From assembly GCA_964345235.1 (NCBI GenBank), contig CAYFQE010000001.1, forward strand, positions 62,001 to 126,000: a stretch of 64,000 nucleotides of DNA, written 5' to 3'. Source of the stretch: Scatomorpha sp964345235. Its GTDB lineage: Bacteria; Bacillota; Clostridia; Oscillospirales; Oscillospiraceae. Position numbers and translations under genes: made by a program. The notes below the pieces were generated by a model. That model made no database searches and was not told the origin of the DNA. It saw only the letters and a program-made list of their open reading frames with translations. Positions 16,437 through 25,969 of this stretch are shown here, piece by piece (the stretch's first letter is position 1; each line of letters opens with the position of its first letter).

Positions 16437-17198
16437 GTAAATAATCCCTTCCTTTTCTATTTTACGTTGTTGTGAAAAACTGGATATACCAACGTTTTTA
16501 CAAATTTAATCAATGCCAGGGCTAATTTTTCAGTTTGAATAACCCGGGCACTAATGTAGCCACAAGGTATAAACAATGTTTTCCTTTGAAACTAAAATAA
16601 ATATAACATATATAAATAAATAAAGCAACATAAAGTAGGACGGAAAATCTAATTAATAACGATCTTTTTAATAAAAGTTAAAATATTTTTTGTTTGGAGT
16701 GCTAAATAATCTGTTTTTTAGTCTTTCTTAATAATAAATAGCCATAAAACTGATTAATCAACATAAAAACCGACCTATCAAAAAAATAATAAAAACAAGT
16801 GGATTACAGATAGCCTAAACTAATAGTGATAAAGGTTATAAGATGCACACATTATAAAGATTTGTCAAAGATTCAAATTAAAATTTGCCAACTTAATAAA
16901 TCGCATCGTGATTTAAAATAGATTTTATAATTTTTTCTTTTTATTCTGACTAATCAGATTAGCACAGTTTACTCGGGTATAAATAATCATTAATATTTAA
17001 TTTGTGTACGGAGAAAGACCATAAAATTTGAATGTGATGCACTTAGAACGCAGCAATCACAGGTGGAAATTCATAATAAACTGAAGTATTTAAATAAATG
17101 CAAAAAACAAGCAATAGAAACAATATGTATATTTTAAATATTGAATAAAGCATAAATATCACTCAATCGGGAAGCAATTCCAAAAAAATATTTATGTC
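16437..17198. other. AT-rich intergenic region without recognisable genes
   Basis: About 760 bases of very AT-rich sequence lie between the enoate reductase start and the tRNA promoter. I see no convincing coding frame. Two inverted repeats lie close to the reductase start: 16464-16469 with 16490-16495, and 16514-16521 with 16543-16550 (one mismatch). They would fall in its promoter or leader. A short palindrome CTAATCAGATTAG lies at 16950-16962. The remainder shows nothing I can interpret. Confidence 0.5.
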
Positions 17199-17227
17199 TT
17201 GACAAAACAATATATGAATGCTATTAT
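17199..17227 (+). promoter_or_regulatory. Promoter of the tRNA cluster
   Basis: A perfect -35 TTGACA (17199-17204) and -10 TATTAT (17222-17227) are separated by 17 bases, about 60 bases ahead of the first tRNA. Confidence 0.8.
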
Positions 17228-17286
17228 AACTGAGCCTGTTTGAAGGAAGCATAGGTGACACAAGTCACATTGCTCGTCCTATATGT

Positions 17287-17363
17287 GCGCCAGTAGCTCA
17301 GGTGGATAGAGCAACTGCCTTCTAAGCAGTAGGTCGGGGGTTCGAGTCCCTCCTGGCGTGCCA
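17287..17363 (+). tRNA. tRNA-Arg (TCT)
   Basis: A complete cloverleaf: acceptor GCGCCAG pairs with CTGGCGT (G-U at position 1), anticodon stem ACTGC/GCAGT around loop CTTCTAA (anticodon TCT), T-loop GTTCGAG, and an encoded CCA end. Confidence 0.96.
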
Positions 17364-17372
17364 AACTAATAT

Positions 17373-17450
17373 GGTGGGTATAGCTCAGCTGGTTAGAGCA
17401 TCGGATTGTGGTTCCGAGGGTCGAGGGTTCGAATCCCTTTACCCACCCCA
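17373..17450 (+). tRNA. tRNA-His (GTG)
   Basis: The acceptor GTGGGTA pairs with TACCCAC, with the extra G-1 opposite C73 that marks tRNA-His. The anticodon stem TCGGA/TCCGA encloses loop TTGTGGT (anticodon GTG). CCA is encoded. A GAGGCCG/CGGCCTC hairpin at 17461-17479 lies between this and the next tRNA and is probably a processing spacer. Confidence 0.96.
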
Positions 17451-17513
17451 GCACTTGCGGGAGGCCGTTAATCGGCCTCTTCGTAGTGAAATCCCAGACA
17501 GAAGGAAATACTA

Positions 17514-17587
17514 TGGGATGTAGTGTAATGGTAACACACCAGACTTTGACTCTGATATTGTAGGTTCGAGCCCTGCCATCCCAGCCA
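17514..17587 (+). tRNA. tRNA-Gln (TTG)
   Basis: The acceptor TGGGATG pairs with CATCCCA, typical of glutamine tRNAs. The anticodon loop CTTTGAC gives anticodon TTG. The anticodon stem has a C-A mismatch at its outer pair. The T-stem and loop (GTAGG/TTCGAGC/CCTGC) and encoded CCA are intact. Confidence 0.94.
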
Positions 17588-17592
17588 TTCTC

Positions 17593-17668
17593 GATCCAGT
17601 AGCTCAGGAGGTAGAGCACCTGCCTTTTAAGCAGGTTGTCCGGGGTTCGAATCCCCGCTGGGTCACCA
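17593..17668 (+). tRNA. tRNA-Lys (TTT)
   Basis: The acceptor GATCCAG pairs with CTGGGTC. The anticodon stem CCTGC/GCAGG encloses loop CTTTTAA (anticodon TTT). T-loop GTTCGAA and encoded CCA are present. It is the last tRNA of the four-gene cluster. Confidence 0.96.
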
Positions 17669-17678
17669 ATAGTAAAAG

Positions 17679-17712
17679 AAATCCCGGTAGCATTGTTACC
17701 GGGATTTTTTTT
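17679..17712 (+). terminator. Terminator of the tRNA cluster
   Basis: An 11-base perfect stem (17679-17689 with 17697-17707, loop of seven) runs into eight T residues, 10 bases after tRNA-Lys. Confidence 0.93.
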
Positions 17713-17749
17713 GTGTATTTACAGACATTTAAGTAAACTTAATTAACGG

Positions 17750-18712
17750 CTAAAATCCGTCCTTTTCTTGAATTACATAAAAAAGCCAGTTAAGTACATC
17801 GTTATAAACTTCTGATTTATTAATTTCATTCAGCACTTCATGTCTGGCATCAGGATAAAGCTTATAACTTGAGTTCACAACTCCCGCTTCTCTAAACGAG
17901 GTATAGGCCTTTATAACACCTACGCCGTAGTCTCCAACGGGGTCCATTGTGCCGCTTATAAAGAAATTGTAGAGTTCTTTATTTACCTTCTGCATGTTTT
18001 CTTTGTTTTGGATAAAAGAAAGTCCACTCATCATATCTTTAAAAAGGGAAACGGTTGGAAGAATTTTAGCTCCGCAGAAGGGATCGTTAATATAATTATC
18101 TACAACTTTCTCATCTCTGGAAAGCCAATCAAAATCGGTTCTCTTGGGCTCAAACTTTTTGTTGTATGCTCCGAATGCGGTGTTGTTTATCACTTTTGAA
18201 CGATATTTTTTACCTTCTCTGTGCATGACGGTTTCCGCAAGGAGCCTACCTGCCGCAATCATTGCTTTTGGCTGCTGTCCGGTACCAGATATAATGGCGC
18301 CATAGATTCCGGATTCGGGATATTTAATCAAGTGCGTTCTGAGAAGAAAGCTTCCCATGGAGTGTCCAAGAATAAAATAAGGAATATCACAATATTTTTT
18401 TGTGCTTATTTTACGCAGTTTTTCAATATCCATAACAACTTTTTCCCAGCCGTTATTATATGCAAAGAAACCAAGTTCATCCGAAGACAGAACGCTTTGA
18501 CCGTGCCCGAGGTGGTCGTTTCCGACAACAACAAAGCCTTTTGAAGCAAGAAAATGCGCAAAGTCGGAGTATCTTTCGATGTATTCATTTACTCCGTGAG
18601 AAATTTGCACAACCCCATTGAAGTCGCAGTCGGGAACCCATTCGTGCACATGAATATCGGTAATCAAATCGGATGATTTAAAAGTAAATTCATTTTCATC
18701 AACGAATGCCAT
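17750..18712 (-). CDS. Alpha/beta hydrolase, monoacylglycerol-lipase/lysophospholipase-like
   Basis: The 320 residues carry the serine hydrolase arrangement: an oxyanion region VVQISHGVNEY, a second strand VVGNDHLGHGQSV, the nucleophile elbow GHSMGS (about residue 116), an acid residue in FFISGTMDPVGDYG, and the catalytic histidine in YPDARHEVLNE. This is the layout of the lysophospholipase/monoacylglycerol lipase group, with a lid-like insert between the elbow and the acid. There is no signal peptide, so it is probably cytosolic. AAAGGAGA precedes the start on the minus strand. It is divergent from glpK, and the shared 93-base gap probably holds both promoters. The exact substrate is unknown. 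Confidence 0.85.
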   Translation of the reverse strand: MAFVDENEFTFKSSDLITDIHVHEWVPDCDFNGVVQISHGVNEYIERYSDFAHFLASKGFVVVGNDHLGHGQSVLSSDELGFFAYNNGWEKVVMDIEKLRKISTKKYCDIPYFILGHSMGSFLLRTHLIKYPESGIYGAIISGTGQQPKAMIAAGRLLAETVMHREGKKYRSKVINNTAFGAYNKKFEPKRTDFDWLSRDEKVVDNYINDPFCGAKILPTVSLFKDMMSGLSFIQNKENMQKVNKELYNFFISGTMDPVGDYGVGVIKAYTSFREAGVVNSSYKLYPDARHEVLNEINKSEVYNDVLNWLFYVIQEKDGF

Positions 18713-18805
18713 TTATAAATTGTCTCCTTTATGATATATTTATCGCAACTAAAGTAATTCTACATAAAAATTTTTAAAAGTCAATAAAGATAAGCGAGGT
18801 TAACC

Positions 18806-20309
<1,504 letters not shown>

Positions 20310-20317
<8 letters not shown>

Positions 20318-20888
20318 AAAAATTTTGGTAGTTAAAAGAGCAAGCTTATCTGATTATTTGGTAATAAACGGACTTATAACGACCAACTGTGATGAAATTA
20401 TAAGCATTATTAAAGGCAATTTCGAGTTTATTGATAGAGATGATGCCGAAAACGATCCGAGCTATAAGCAAATAATACCCTATGTTGCTCTTGTATGCGG
20501 AGATAAAGTGTTTACTACGCAGAGACTTAATAAGGGCACGGAAGAAAGACTTCACGGACTTTTGTCAATAGGCATAGGCGGTCATGTAAATAAGGGCGAT
20601 TTGGACGGTGCAGAAGACCCCTTGACAGAGGGAATGTTAAGAGAGCTTGAAGAAGAAGTCTTAATAAAACAGCCGGGAAATTTGATTCCTATAGGACTTA
20701 TTAATGACGACTCCAACGAAGTCGGCAGCGTTCATCTCGGGCTCTTTTTTAAAATGGAAGTCGGAGACGATGTTGAAGTAAACGAAAAGGAAAAATTACT
20801 TGGAAAATGGTATAAGATATCTGAGCTCAAGAATTTAGAGAAGGGGAGAATGGAGACATGGACAGAGATAGGGATACAGGCTCTGTAA
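20310..20888 (+). CDS. NUDIX-superfamily hydrolase-like protein
   Basis: The start is ATG 20310, overlapping the last codons of glpK by eight bases with GGAGG in the glpK tail; a longer reading from 20187 is internal to glpK and rejected. Of 192 residues, about 86-120 carry a NUDIX-like box: G-x5-E followed by RELEEEV (GDLDGAE...REL-EEE). The spacing between the first glutamate and REL is eight rather than the canonical seven, so it belongs to a divergent branch. Substrate unknown; a nucleoside-diphosphate derivative or phosphoester is the family expectation. It is tightly coupled to glpK and to the DUF1015 gene, which it overlaps by 31 bases. Confidence 0.75.
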
Positions 20889-22087
20889 GAGCTTTTAAAA
20901 GGGCGGATATACTTATCCCTTCAAAAGAGATTGATTTAAGCAAATGGAGCGTTATTGCCTGTGATCAATTTACATATGATCCTAAGTATTGGGAAGATGT
21001 TGAAAAAATCGTAGGAGACAGCCCAAGTGCACTAAGACTGATTTTACCCGAGGCCTATTTGGGGTGTCCGAAAAAAGAGGAGCTAAAAGCCGATATTGAA
21101 TATAAAATGAGAGAATATCTCAACGCCGGATATTTCGATAAAGTTCCGAACTGTTTTATATATATAGAAAGAAAGCTTGCTAACGGGAAAATACGAAAAG
21201 GCCTTATCGGAATGATAGACCTCGAGGACTATTCGTATTTGCCGAATAAATCTGCCAAAATTATTTCAAGCGAGGGAACGGTGGTTTCTCGTCTGCCTGA
21301 AAGAGCTGAAATTCGTAGAAAGGCATTGCTGGAGCTTCCTCACATCATACTTTTTTTGGATGACGAGGAAGATAAAACAATAAAAAAACAGAGCGATTCC
21401 GAAGAGCTGTATTCTGTTTCACTTATGCAAGGAGGGGGAGAGCTTAAGGCATTTAAGCTTTCAGACAGCCACGCTGAAGAAATTGAAGAACTGGTTACGA
21501 ATCTAAACGAAAAAAGCCCTATTGCGGTAGGAGATGGCAACCATAGCTTGGCCGCTGCCAAAATGGTTTGGGAAGAAGCGAAAGAAAAGCTAAGCGCAGA
21601 AGAAATAGAAACATCACCGCTCAGATATGCTTTAGTAGAGCTTCAAAATATCTATGATAGCGCCGTAGAAATCGAGGCAATTCACAGAGCTCTTTTGAAC
21701 TGTGATGCGTATAAAGCTGTTAATAAAATTGTTGATGAGATGGGTGGCGAAAGCTCGGACGGGCTTGACATTGAGCTTATATATAAAAACGGTAGAAAAC
21801 AACTTAAAACCAAATATGCAAGTGTATCCGAGCTCATTGAGAAAATTGATAAACTTCTAAAGAAGATATGTGAAACGGGTAAAGGGGAGATTGACTATAT
21901 TCACGGGGAAAATGAAACCGTATATATAGGTAGCTCTGATAACAACCTTGGGGTTTTACTTCCGAGCATAAAAAAAGAAGACATATTCATGTCTTTAAAA
22001 GAATTCGGTCCATACCCGAGAAAGAGCTTTTCGGTAGGGGAGGCCGGGGATAAGAGATATTATATGGAAGCCAGGGAGATTAGATAA
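20858..22087 (+). CDS. DUF1015-family protein
   Basis: The 409-residue product matches the DUF1015 pattern from memory: an N-terminal ADILIPSKEIDLSKWSVIACDQ segment, an SALRLILPEAYL-like stretch, and a central VGDGNHSLAAAKMVWEE motif (about residues 222-238), with a histidine in GDGNHS in place of the DGHHR of other members. The ATG lies nine bases after AAGGGGAG inside the NUDIX gene. The biochemical role of the family is not established. A hairpin terminator follows 23 bases after the stop, closing the three-gene operon. Confidence 0.8.
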   Translation: MDRDRDTGSVRAFKRADILIPSKEIDLSKWSVIACDQFTYDPKYWEDVEKIVGDSPSALRLILPEAYLGCPKKEELKADIEYKMREYLNAGYFDKVPNCFIYIERKLANGKIRKGLIGMIDLEDYSYLPNKSAKIISSEGTVVSRLPERAEIRRKALLELPHIILFLDDEEDKTIKKQSDSEELYSVSLMQGGGELKAFKLSDSHAEEIEELVTNLNEKSPIAVGDGNHSLAAAKMVWEEAKEKLSAEEIETSPLRYALVELQNIYDSAVEIEAIHRALLNCDAYKAVNKIVDEMGGESSDGLDIELIYKNGRKQLKTKYASVSELIEKIDKLLKKICETGKGEIDYIHGENETVYIGSSDNNLGVLLPSIKKEDIFMSLKEFGPYPRKSFSVGEAGDKRYYMEAREIR

Positions 22088-22110
22088 GGTTTAACATGCC
22101 GATAAAAATA

Positions 22111-22143
22111 AACACTCGGATACAGCTGTACCCGAGTGTTCTT
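22111..22143. terminator. Shared terminator between DUF1015 gene and tRNA-Pro
   Basis: The stem AACACTCGG (22111-22119) pairs with CCGAGTGTT (22132-22140), extended by an inner palindrome TACAGCTGTA. On the minus strand it is followed by TATTTTTA, and on the plus strand by a weaker CTTCTTT, so it may serve both converging units. Confidence 0.8.
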
Positions 22144-22146
22144 CTT

Positions 22147-22222
22147 TGGTCGGAGTGGCGAGACTTGAACTCGCGGCCTCATGGTCCCGAACCATGCGCG
22201 CTACCATCTGCGCTACACCCCG
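22147..22222 (-). tRNA. tRNA-Pro (CGG)
   Basis: On the minus strand, acceptor CGGGGTG pairs with CACTCCG, and anticodon stem CATGG/CCATG encloses loop TTCGGGA (anticodon CGG). The T-loop is GTTCAAG and CCA is encoded. Open frames across it are antisense artefacts. Confidence 0.95.
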
Positions 22223-22608
22223 AAAGCCATATCATTATAGGGAGTAGTTTTGTAAAAGTCAAGAACTCAAAATGCTAAATCGGGCTGAATATATAAATAT
22301 GTTTAATATGAAACAAAATGTGAGCAATTGTAACTATTTAACAAATTTCATAAAGACTAAGGTTATCTTGTAGTTTATCCACCCTAATGCGTTACTTGCA
22401 AAGCTGTATGATAGTAAACATAACTATTATAAAAATAATCAACATATAGTATGCCAAAGCAACGCAAAACACTACAAATAGGGAATTTGCTCTAAGTTTA
22501 GAGAAGATATTTTTAAAATTAAGGTCGTTTTCAATGTAGGTTTACATAATACAGTTTACATAATATATAGTCATAATGTACAAAAAAATAAAAAAACTCA
22601 TTTTACTC
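22223..22608. other. AT-rich intergenic region, nothing recognisable
   Basis: About 390 AT-rich bases upstream of the Xer promoter. Apart from the likely tRNA-Pro promoter somewhere to its left (minus strand), I see no coding frame, repeat or convincing structure. Confidence 0.4.
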
Positions 22609-22637
22609 TTGATTGAACTTTAAGAATGTATTATATT
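22609..22637 (+). promoter_or_regulatory. Candidate promoter of the Xer recombinase gene
   Basis: TTGATT (22609-22614) and TATATT (22632-22637) are separated by 17 bases. The predicted transcript would begin near 22644, giving a leader of about 90 bases with the hairpin at 22654-22702. Confidence 0.5.
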
Positions 22638-22653
22638 CTATACAGATTGTTTC

Positions 22654-22702
22654 CAGCAGAGAGCGGTTACAATAATTCTCGTTTGTAACTATTTATCTGC
22701 TG
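22654..22702 (+). promoter_or_regulatory. Leader hairpin upstream of the Xer gene
   Basis: The nested inverted repeats CAGCAGA (22654-22660) with TCTGCTG (22696-22702), and GTTACAA (22666-22672) with TTGTAAC (22683-22689), can form one stem. A further TCTGC copy at 22711-22715 could compete for the 5' arm. No T-run follows. Function unknown. Confidence 0.5.
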
Positions 22703-22732
22703 ATTTATTATCTGCAAGAAAGGAGGGGCATT

Positions 22733-23638
22733 TTGACAAATAGTGCAGTTTTGTCTTTATATGAAGACTATTTAAGAAATATAAAAAAATCGTCAGAGAA
22801 CACCCTTCTTTCATATATGAGGGACTTAAGGCAGCTAACTGAGTATCTGAGCAGTCATTTGGGAAAGACGCTGGTTACGGTCGATTCCGAAGACTTGGAC
22901 ACATACATATCTTATATGCGCACGGGAGGCAAGTCTGTTGCCTCGGTCTCGAGAGCTATTGCTTCTATTAAGAATTTTTATTTACATTTACTCAATAAGA
23001 ATATTGTAAAATCCAATCCATCTCTCGAGCTTTCTCCCGAAAAAGTTAAACAGAAATTGCCGGAAATTCTATCCACGGCAGAGGTAGAACTTCTTTTGGA
23101 ACAACCTGCCTGCGTAAATATGAAAGGGTACAGAGATAAAGCCGCATTAGAGCTTCTTTATGCCACGGGAATGAGAGTAAGCGAACTTATAGGTTTAAAT
23201 GTAAATGATGTAAATCTTGATGCATCTTTGGTTAGGTGCTCAAGCGCTAATAAGGAGAGGTTTATCCCCCTTTATCCTGCTGCGGTTAAAGCGCTTAAAG
23301 AGTATATTGAATTTATAAGACCTAATATGATATCCGATCCGGCTGAAGAGGCGTTGTTTGTAAATGTCGGCGGATTTCGTATGTCCAGACAGGGGTTTTG
23401 GAAGGTTATTAAGTCGTACCAAAATAAAGCGGGTATCAAGAAAGAAATTACTCCGCATACGCTTCGGCACTCTTTCGCAGTTCATCTTCTGGAAAACGGT
23501 GCGAATATAGAAGCTATCCAAGAGATGCTGGGTCACTCGGATGTATCTTCAACTCAAATATATGCGCAAGTTTTAAAAAAACAGCTTAAAGATGTATATA
23601 AAAGTGCTCATCCAAGAGCTTCAAAAAGACCTCTCTGA
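22733..23638 (+). CDS. XerC/XerD-type tyrosine recombinase (TTG start)
   Basis: Site-specific recombinase of the chromosome-dimer-resolution type. Its 301 residues comprise an N-terminal SAM-like core-binding domain (about 1-90) and a C-terminal catalytic domain with the first Arg in TGMRVSEL, the H-x-x-R box PHTLRHSF, GHSDVSSTQ and the nucleophile tyrosine in QIYAQV. The length fits Xer proteins. The start is TTG 22733, seven bases after AAGGAGGGG. The stop codon forms the loop of the following terminator. It lies upstream of ruvCAB. A second recombinase at 62050 is a paralogue; which one pairs with dif is unresolved. Confidence 0.92.
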   Translation: MTNSAVLSLYEDYLRNIKKSSENTLLSYMRDLRQLTEYLSSHLGKTLVTVDSEDLDTYISYMRTGGKSVASVSRAIASIKNFYLHLLNKNIVKSNPSLELSPEKVKQKLPEILSTAEVELLLEQPACVNMKGYRDKAALELLYATGMRVSELIGLNVNDVNLDASLVRCSSANKERFIPLYPAAVKALKEYIEFIRPNMISDPAEEALFVNVGGFRMSRQGFWKVIKSYQNKAGIKKEITPHTLRHSFAVHLLENGANIEAIQEMLGHSDVSSTQIYAQVLKKQLKDVYKSAHPRASKRPL

Positions 23639-23650
23639 GAGAGGTCTTTT
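23624..23650 (+). terminator. Terminator overlapping the end of the Xer gene
   Basis: GACCTCTC (23628-23635) pairs with GAGAGGTC (23639-23646), flanked by A5 and T4. The three-base loop is the TGA stop codon of the recombinase, so the left arm is coding sequence. Confidence 0.88.
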
Positions 23651-23686
23651 CATATGTATATGTATATATAGTAGGAACTGACAGCC

Positions 23687-23715
23687 TTGAATAGAAAAAT
23701 TCTTTATGATATTAT
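23687..23715 (+). promoter_or_regulatory. Promoter of ruvCAB
   Basis: TTGAAT (23687-23692) and TATTAT (23710-23715) are separated by 17 bases. The -10 box ends nine bases before the ruvC ATG, so transcription would start at or a few bases before the start codon. Confidence 0.6.
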
Positions 23716-23724
23716 CTCAATTGT

Positions 23725-24258
23725 ATGAAAAACAAAGATTGTGTAAGAATTTTAGGCATAGACCCCGGTATTGCTACGCTGGGCTTCGGGATAATTGAAA
23801 AGCACTGTGACAGAGAGAAATATTTAAATTGCGGTGTTATTACTACACCTGCCGATTTAAGTCTTTCGGAACGACTTATGCTTATTTATAATGATTTAAA
23901 TCAGCTTATAGAAGCGTTTAAGCCTGATGTGGTTGCAATCGAGGAACTTTTCTTTAATACAAATGCAAAAACAGCTATATCTGTTGCTCATGGCAGAGGT
24001 GTTGCAATTTTAGCTTTCAAACAGGCTCTCCTACCGGTTTATGAATATACACCCTTGCAGGTTAAGCAGGCTGTTGTAGGTTACGGAAGGGCGGATAAAA
24101 GACAGGTTATGGAGATGGTAAAAAGACTCCTTAATTTAAATGTTAATCCCAAACCCGATGATGCGGCGGATGCACTGGCAGTTGCGCTTTGTCATTCAAG
24201 AAGCAGCACATCATTGTTACAAAAGATAAGAGGTGAAGACATATGTTCTACCATATAG
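23725..24258 (+). CDS. ruvC: Holliday junction endodeoxyribonuclease RuvC
   Basis: RuvC is a dimeric nuclease that resolves Holliday junctions. The 177-residue product has the RNase H-like acidic catalytic set: aspartate in ILGIDPGIATLGFG, glutamate in VAIEELFF, and the C-terminal DDAADALAVALCH. No ribosome-binding site is visible before ATG 23725, consistent with a leaderless or near-leaderless message given the promoter position. The 3' end overlaps ruvA by 16 bases. Confidence 0.97.
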   Translation: MKNKDCVRILGIDPGIATLGFGIIEKHCDREKYLNCGVITTPADLSLSERLMLIYNDLNQLIEAFKPDVVAIEELFFNTNAKTAISVAHGRGVAILAFKQALLPVYEYTPLQVKQAVVGYGRADKRQVMEMVKRLLNLNVNPKPDDAADALAVALCHSRSSTSLLQKIRGEDICSTI

Positions 24259-24842
24259 AAGGAATAGTTGACTATATAGGCCCAAACTCCGCTGTCATAG
24301 ACTGCGGAGGAATAGGGTTTGAAATAAATGTGAGCAATATTACCCTCGGTGCACTGAGCAAAGGAGAAAAGGAAAAATTATATATATATGACTATGTAAG
24401 GGAAGATGCTTTTGACCTTTACGGATTTAAGACTCAGGAAGAAAAAAAGCTTTTTCAGCTACTCTTGGGAGTTTCGGGAATAGGTCCCAAAGTTGCAATA
24501 TCGGTTCTTTCTTCTGGAACAAGCTCAATGATAATTTCGGCAATCGTTACGGAAGATGTTGCTTTTTTTCAGCAAGCTCCCGGAATCGGAAAGAAAACAG
24601 CGCACAGAATTGTTTTGGAGTTAAAGGACAAGGTTGGCGGAATGATTGAAAGCTCGGCTACTGACGAAACGGTTAATACAACATTAGGTGTCGGTGACAA
24701 CAAACTGAAAGATGCAAGAGCCGCCCTTGCGTCGCTTGGCTATTCACCGAGTGAAATTTCAGCCTCACTCAGAGGATTGGATACGGCTCCGCTCTCCGTT
24801 TCGGACATAGTAAGAGCCGCGTTAAAAAGAATGTCACAGTAG
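24243..24842 (+). CDS. ruvA: Holliday junction DNA helicase subunit RuvA
   Basis: RuvA tetramers bind four-way junctions and load RuvB. The 199-residue product has the N-terminal OB domain (MFYHIEGIVDYIGPNSAVIDCGGIGFEI), two helix-hairpin-helix motifs (LLGVSGIGPKVAISVLS; APGIGKKTAHRIVLELKDK), and the C-terminal RuvB-contacting domain (KDARAALASLGYSPSEI). It overlaps ruvC and is followed by ruvB after 14 bases. Confidence 0.98.
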   Translation: MFYHIEGIVDYIGPNSAVIDCGGIGFEINVSNITLGALSKGEKEKLYIYDYVREDAFDLYGFKTQEEKKLFQLLLGVSGIGPKVAISVLSSGTSSMIISAIVTEDVAFFQQAPGIGKKTAHRIVLELKDKVGGMIESSATDETVNTTLGVGDNKLKDARAALASLGYSPSEISASLRGLDTAPLSVSDIVRAALKRMSQ

Positions 24843-24856
24843 GTTTGGAGAGATAA

Positions 24857-25897
24857 ATGGGAATCAGTTTTTCAGATGCAAGAGATGAAAGAGTGCTAAC
24901 AAGCGCCGACTTTCAAAATGAAGATGTTTCGGAAGCTTCTTTAAGACCCAGGCTTATAGATGAGTTTATAGGGCAGGAAAAGGCGAAAGAGAATTTGACT
25001 GTTTTTATCAAGGCTGCCAAAAAAAGAGGCGAGCCTTTGGATCATGTGCTTTTACATGGGCCTCCCGGTCTTGGTAAAACTACCTTAGCGGCAGTAATAG
25101 CAAACGAAATGGGAGTGAATCTAAGAATAAGCTCGGGACCGGCCATTGAAAGAGCGGGGGACTTGGCGGCTTTACTCACCAATCTTCGTGAAAATGACAT
25201 ATTATTTGTAGATGAAATACATAGACTAAACAGAGCTGTTGAAGAGGTTTTATATCCGGCAATGGAAGATCATGCCATAGATATAATTGTAGGCAAAGGG
25301 CCTTCGGCAAATTCAATAAGACTTGATTTACCGAAGTTTACGCTTATCGGAGCCACAACCCGATCGGGTCAGCTTTCGGCTCCGCTGAGAGACAGGTTCG
25401 GAGTGTCTTTACGGCTTGAGCTGTATAATGTTTCTGAACTTAAGGAAATAGTGAAGAGAAGCGCTTCAATTTTGAATATAGAAATAGAGGAAGAAGGGGC
25501 GCGAGAAATTGCCTCAAGATCCAGAGGAACGCCTAGAATTGCAAACAGAATGCTTAGAAGGGTAAGAGACTTTGCTGAGGTTGAAGGCTCCGGAATTATA
25601 GATAAAGAGATTGCGGATCACGCTCTGTCTAAGCTTGAAGTTGATAAAGAGGGGTTAGACTCTCTTGACAGAAGGATGCTGAGCAGCATTATAGAGTTCT
25701 ATAACGGCGGACCCGTTGGCTTAGAAACACTGGCGGCTACGATAAACGAGGAAACTGTCACGCTTGAAGATGTATATGAGCCGTTTTTGCTGCAACAGGG
25801 TTTTTTGATTAGAACACCTAGGGGTAGGTGCGTGACGAGAAAGACATATGAGCATTTGGGAATAGAGCAGCTTATTCAGGAAGAATTTGAGCTTTAG
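24857..25897 (+). CDS. ruvB: Holliday junction DNA helicase motor subunit RuvB
   Basis: RuvB is the AAA+ ring motor that drives branch migration. The 346-residue product has SLRPRLIDEFIGQEKAKENL, Walker A GPPGLGKTTLAAVIA, Walker B ILFVDEIHRLNRAVEEVLYPAMED, sensor 1 GATTRSGQLSAPLRDRF, and the C-terminal winged-helix domain (GPVGLETLAATINEETVTLEDVYEPFL). Start ATG 24857 follows GGAGAG. It is the last gene of the operon. Confidence 0.98.
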   Translation: MGISFSDARDERVLTSADFQNEDVSEASLRPRLIDEFIGQEKAKENLTVFIKAAKKRGEPLDHVLLHGPPGLGKTTLAAVIANEMGVNLRISSGPAIERAGDLAALLTNLRENDILFVDEIHRLNRAVEEVLYPAMEDHAIDIIVGKGPSANSIRLDLPKFTLIGATTRSGQLSAPLRDRFGVSLRLELYNVSELKEIVKRSASILNIEIEEEGAREIASRSRGTPRIANRMLRRVRDFAEVEGSGIIDKEIADHALSKLEVDKEGLDSLDRRMLSSIIEFYNGGPVGLETLAATINEETVTLEDVYEPFLLQQGFLIRTPRGRCVTRKTYEHLGIEQLIQEEFEL

Positions 25898-25934
25898 TAA
25901 TGTAAATTATTAATAAGTAAATCGTTTATAGTAC

Positions 25935-25962
25935 TTGACATTGACATTTTTATATATATAAT
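25935..25962 (+). promoter_or_regulatory. Promoter upstream of the zinc-ribbon gene
   Basis: A perfect TTGACA (25935-25940) and perfect TATAAT (25957-25962) are separated by 16 bases. A second TTGACA at 25941 is badly spaced. The start codon is 242 bases downstream, so a long leader is predicted. Confidence 0.75.
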
Positions 25963-25969
25963 TAAATAT

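Noticed and set aside
16437..17198. A hidden gene, CRISPR array or mobile-element remnant in the AT-rich desert
   Set aside because: No regularly spaced repeats, terminal repeats or coding frame are visible; only short palindromes.
17224..17619. Minus-strand open frame across the tRNA cluster
   Set aside because: It is an antisense reading of four tRNAs, a well-known source of false 'GLEPPT'-type proteins.
22096..22278. Plus-strand open frame with a WRDLNSRPHGP-like peptide
   Set aside because: This is the classic spurious translation opposite a tRNA gene (tRNA-Pro).
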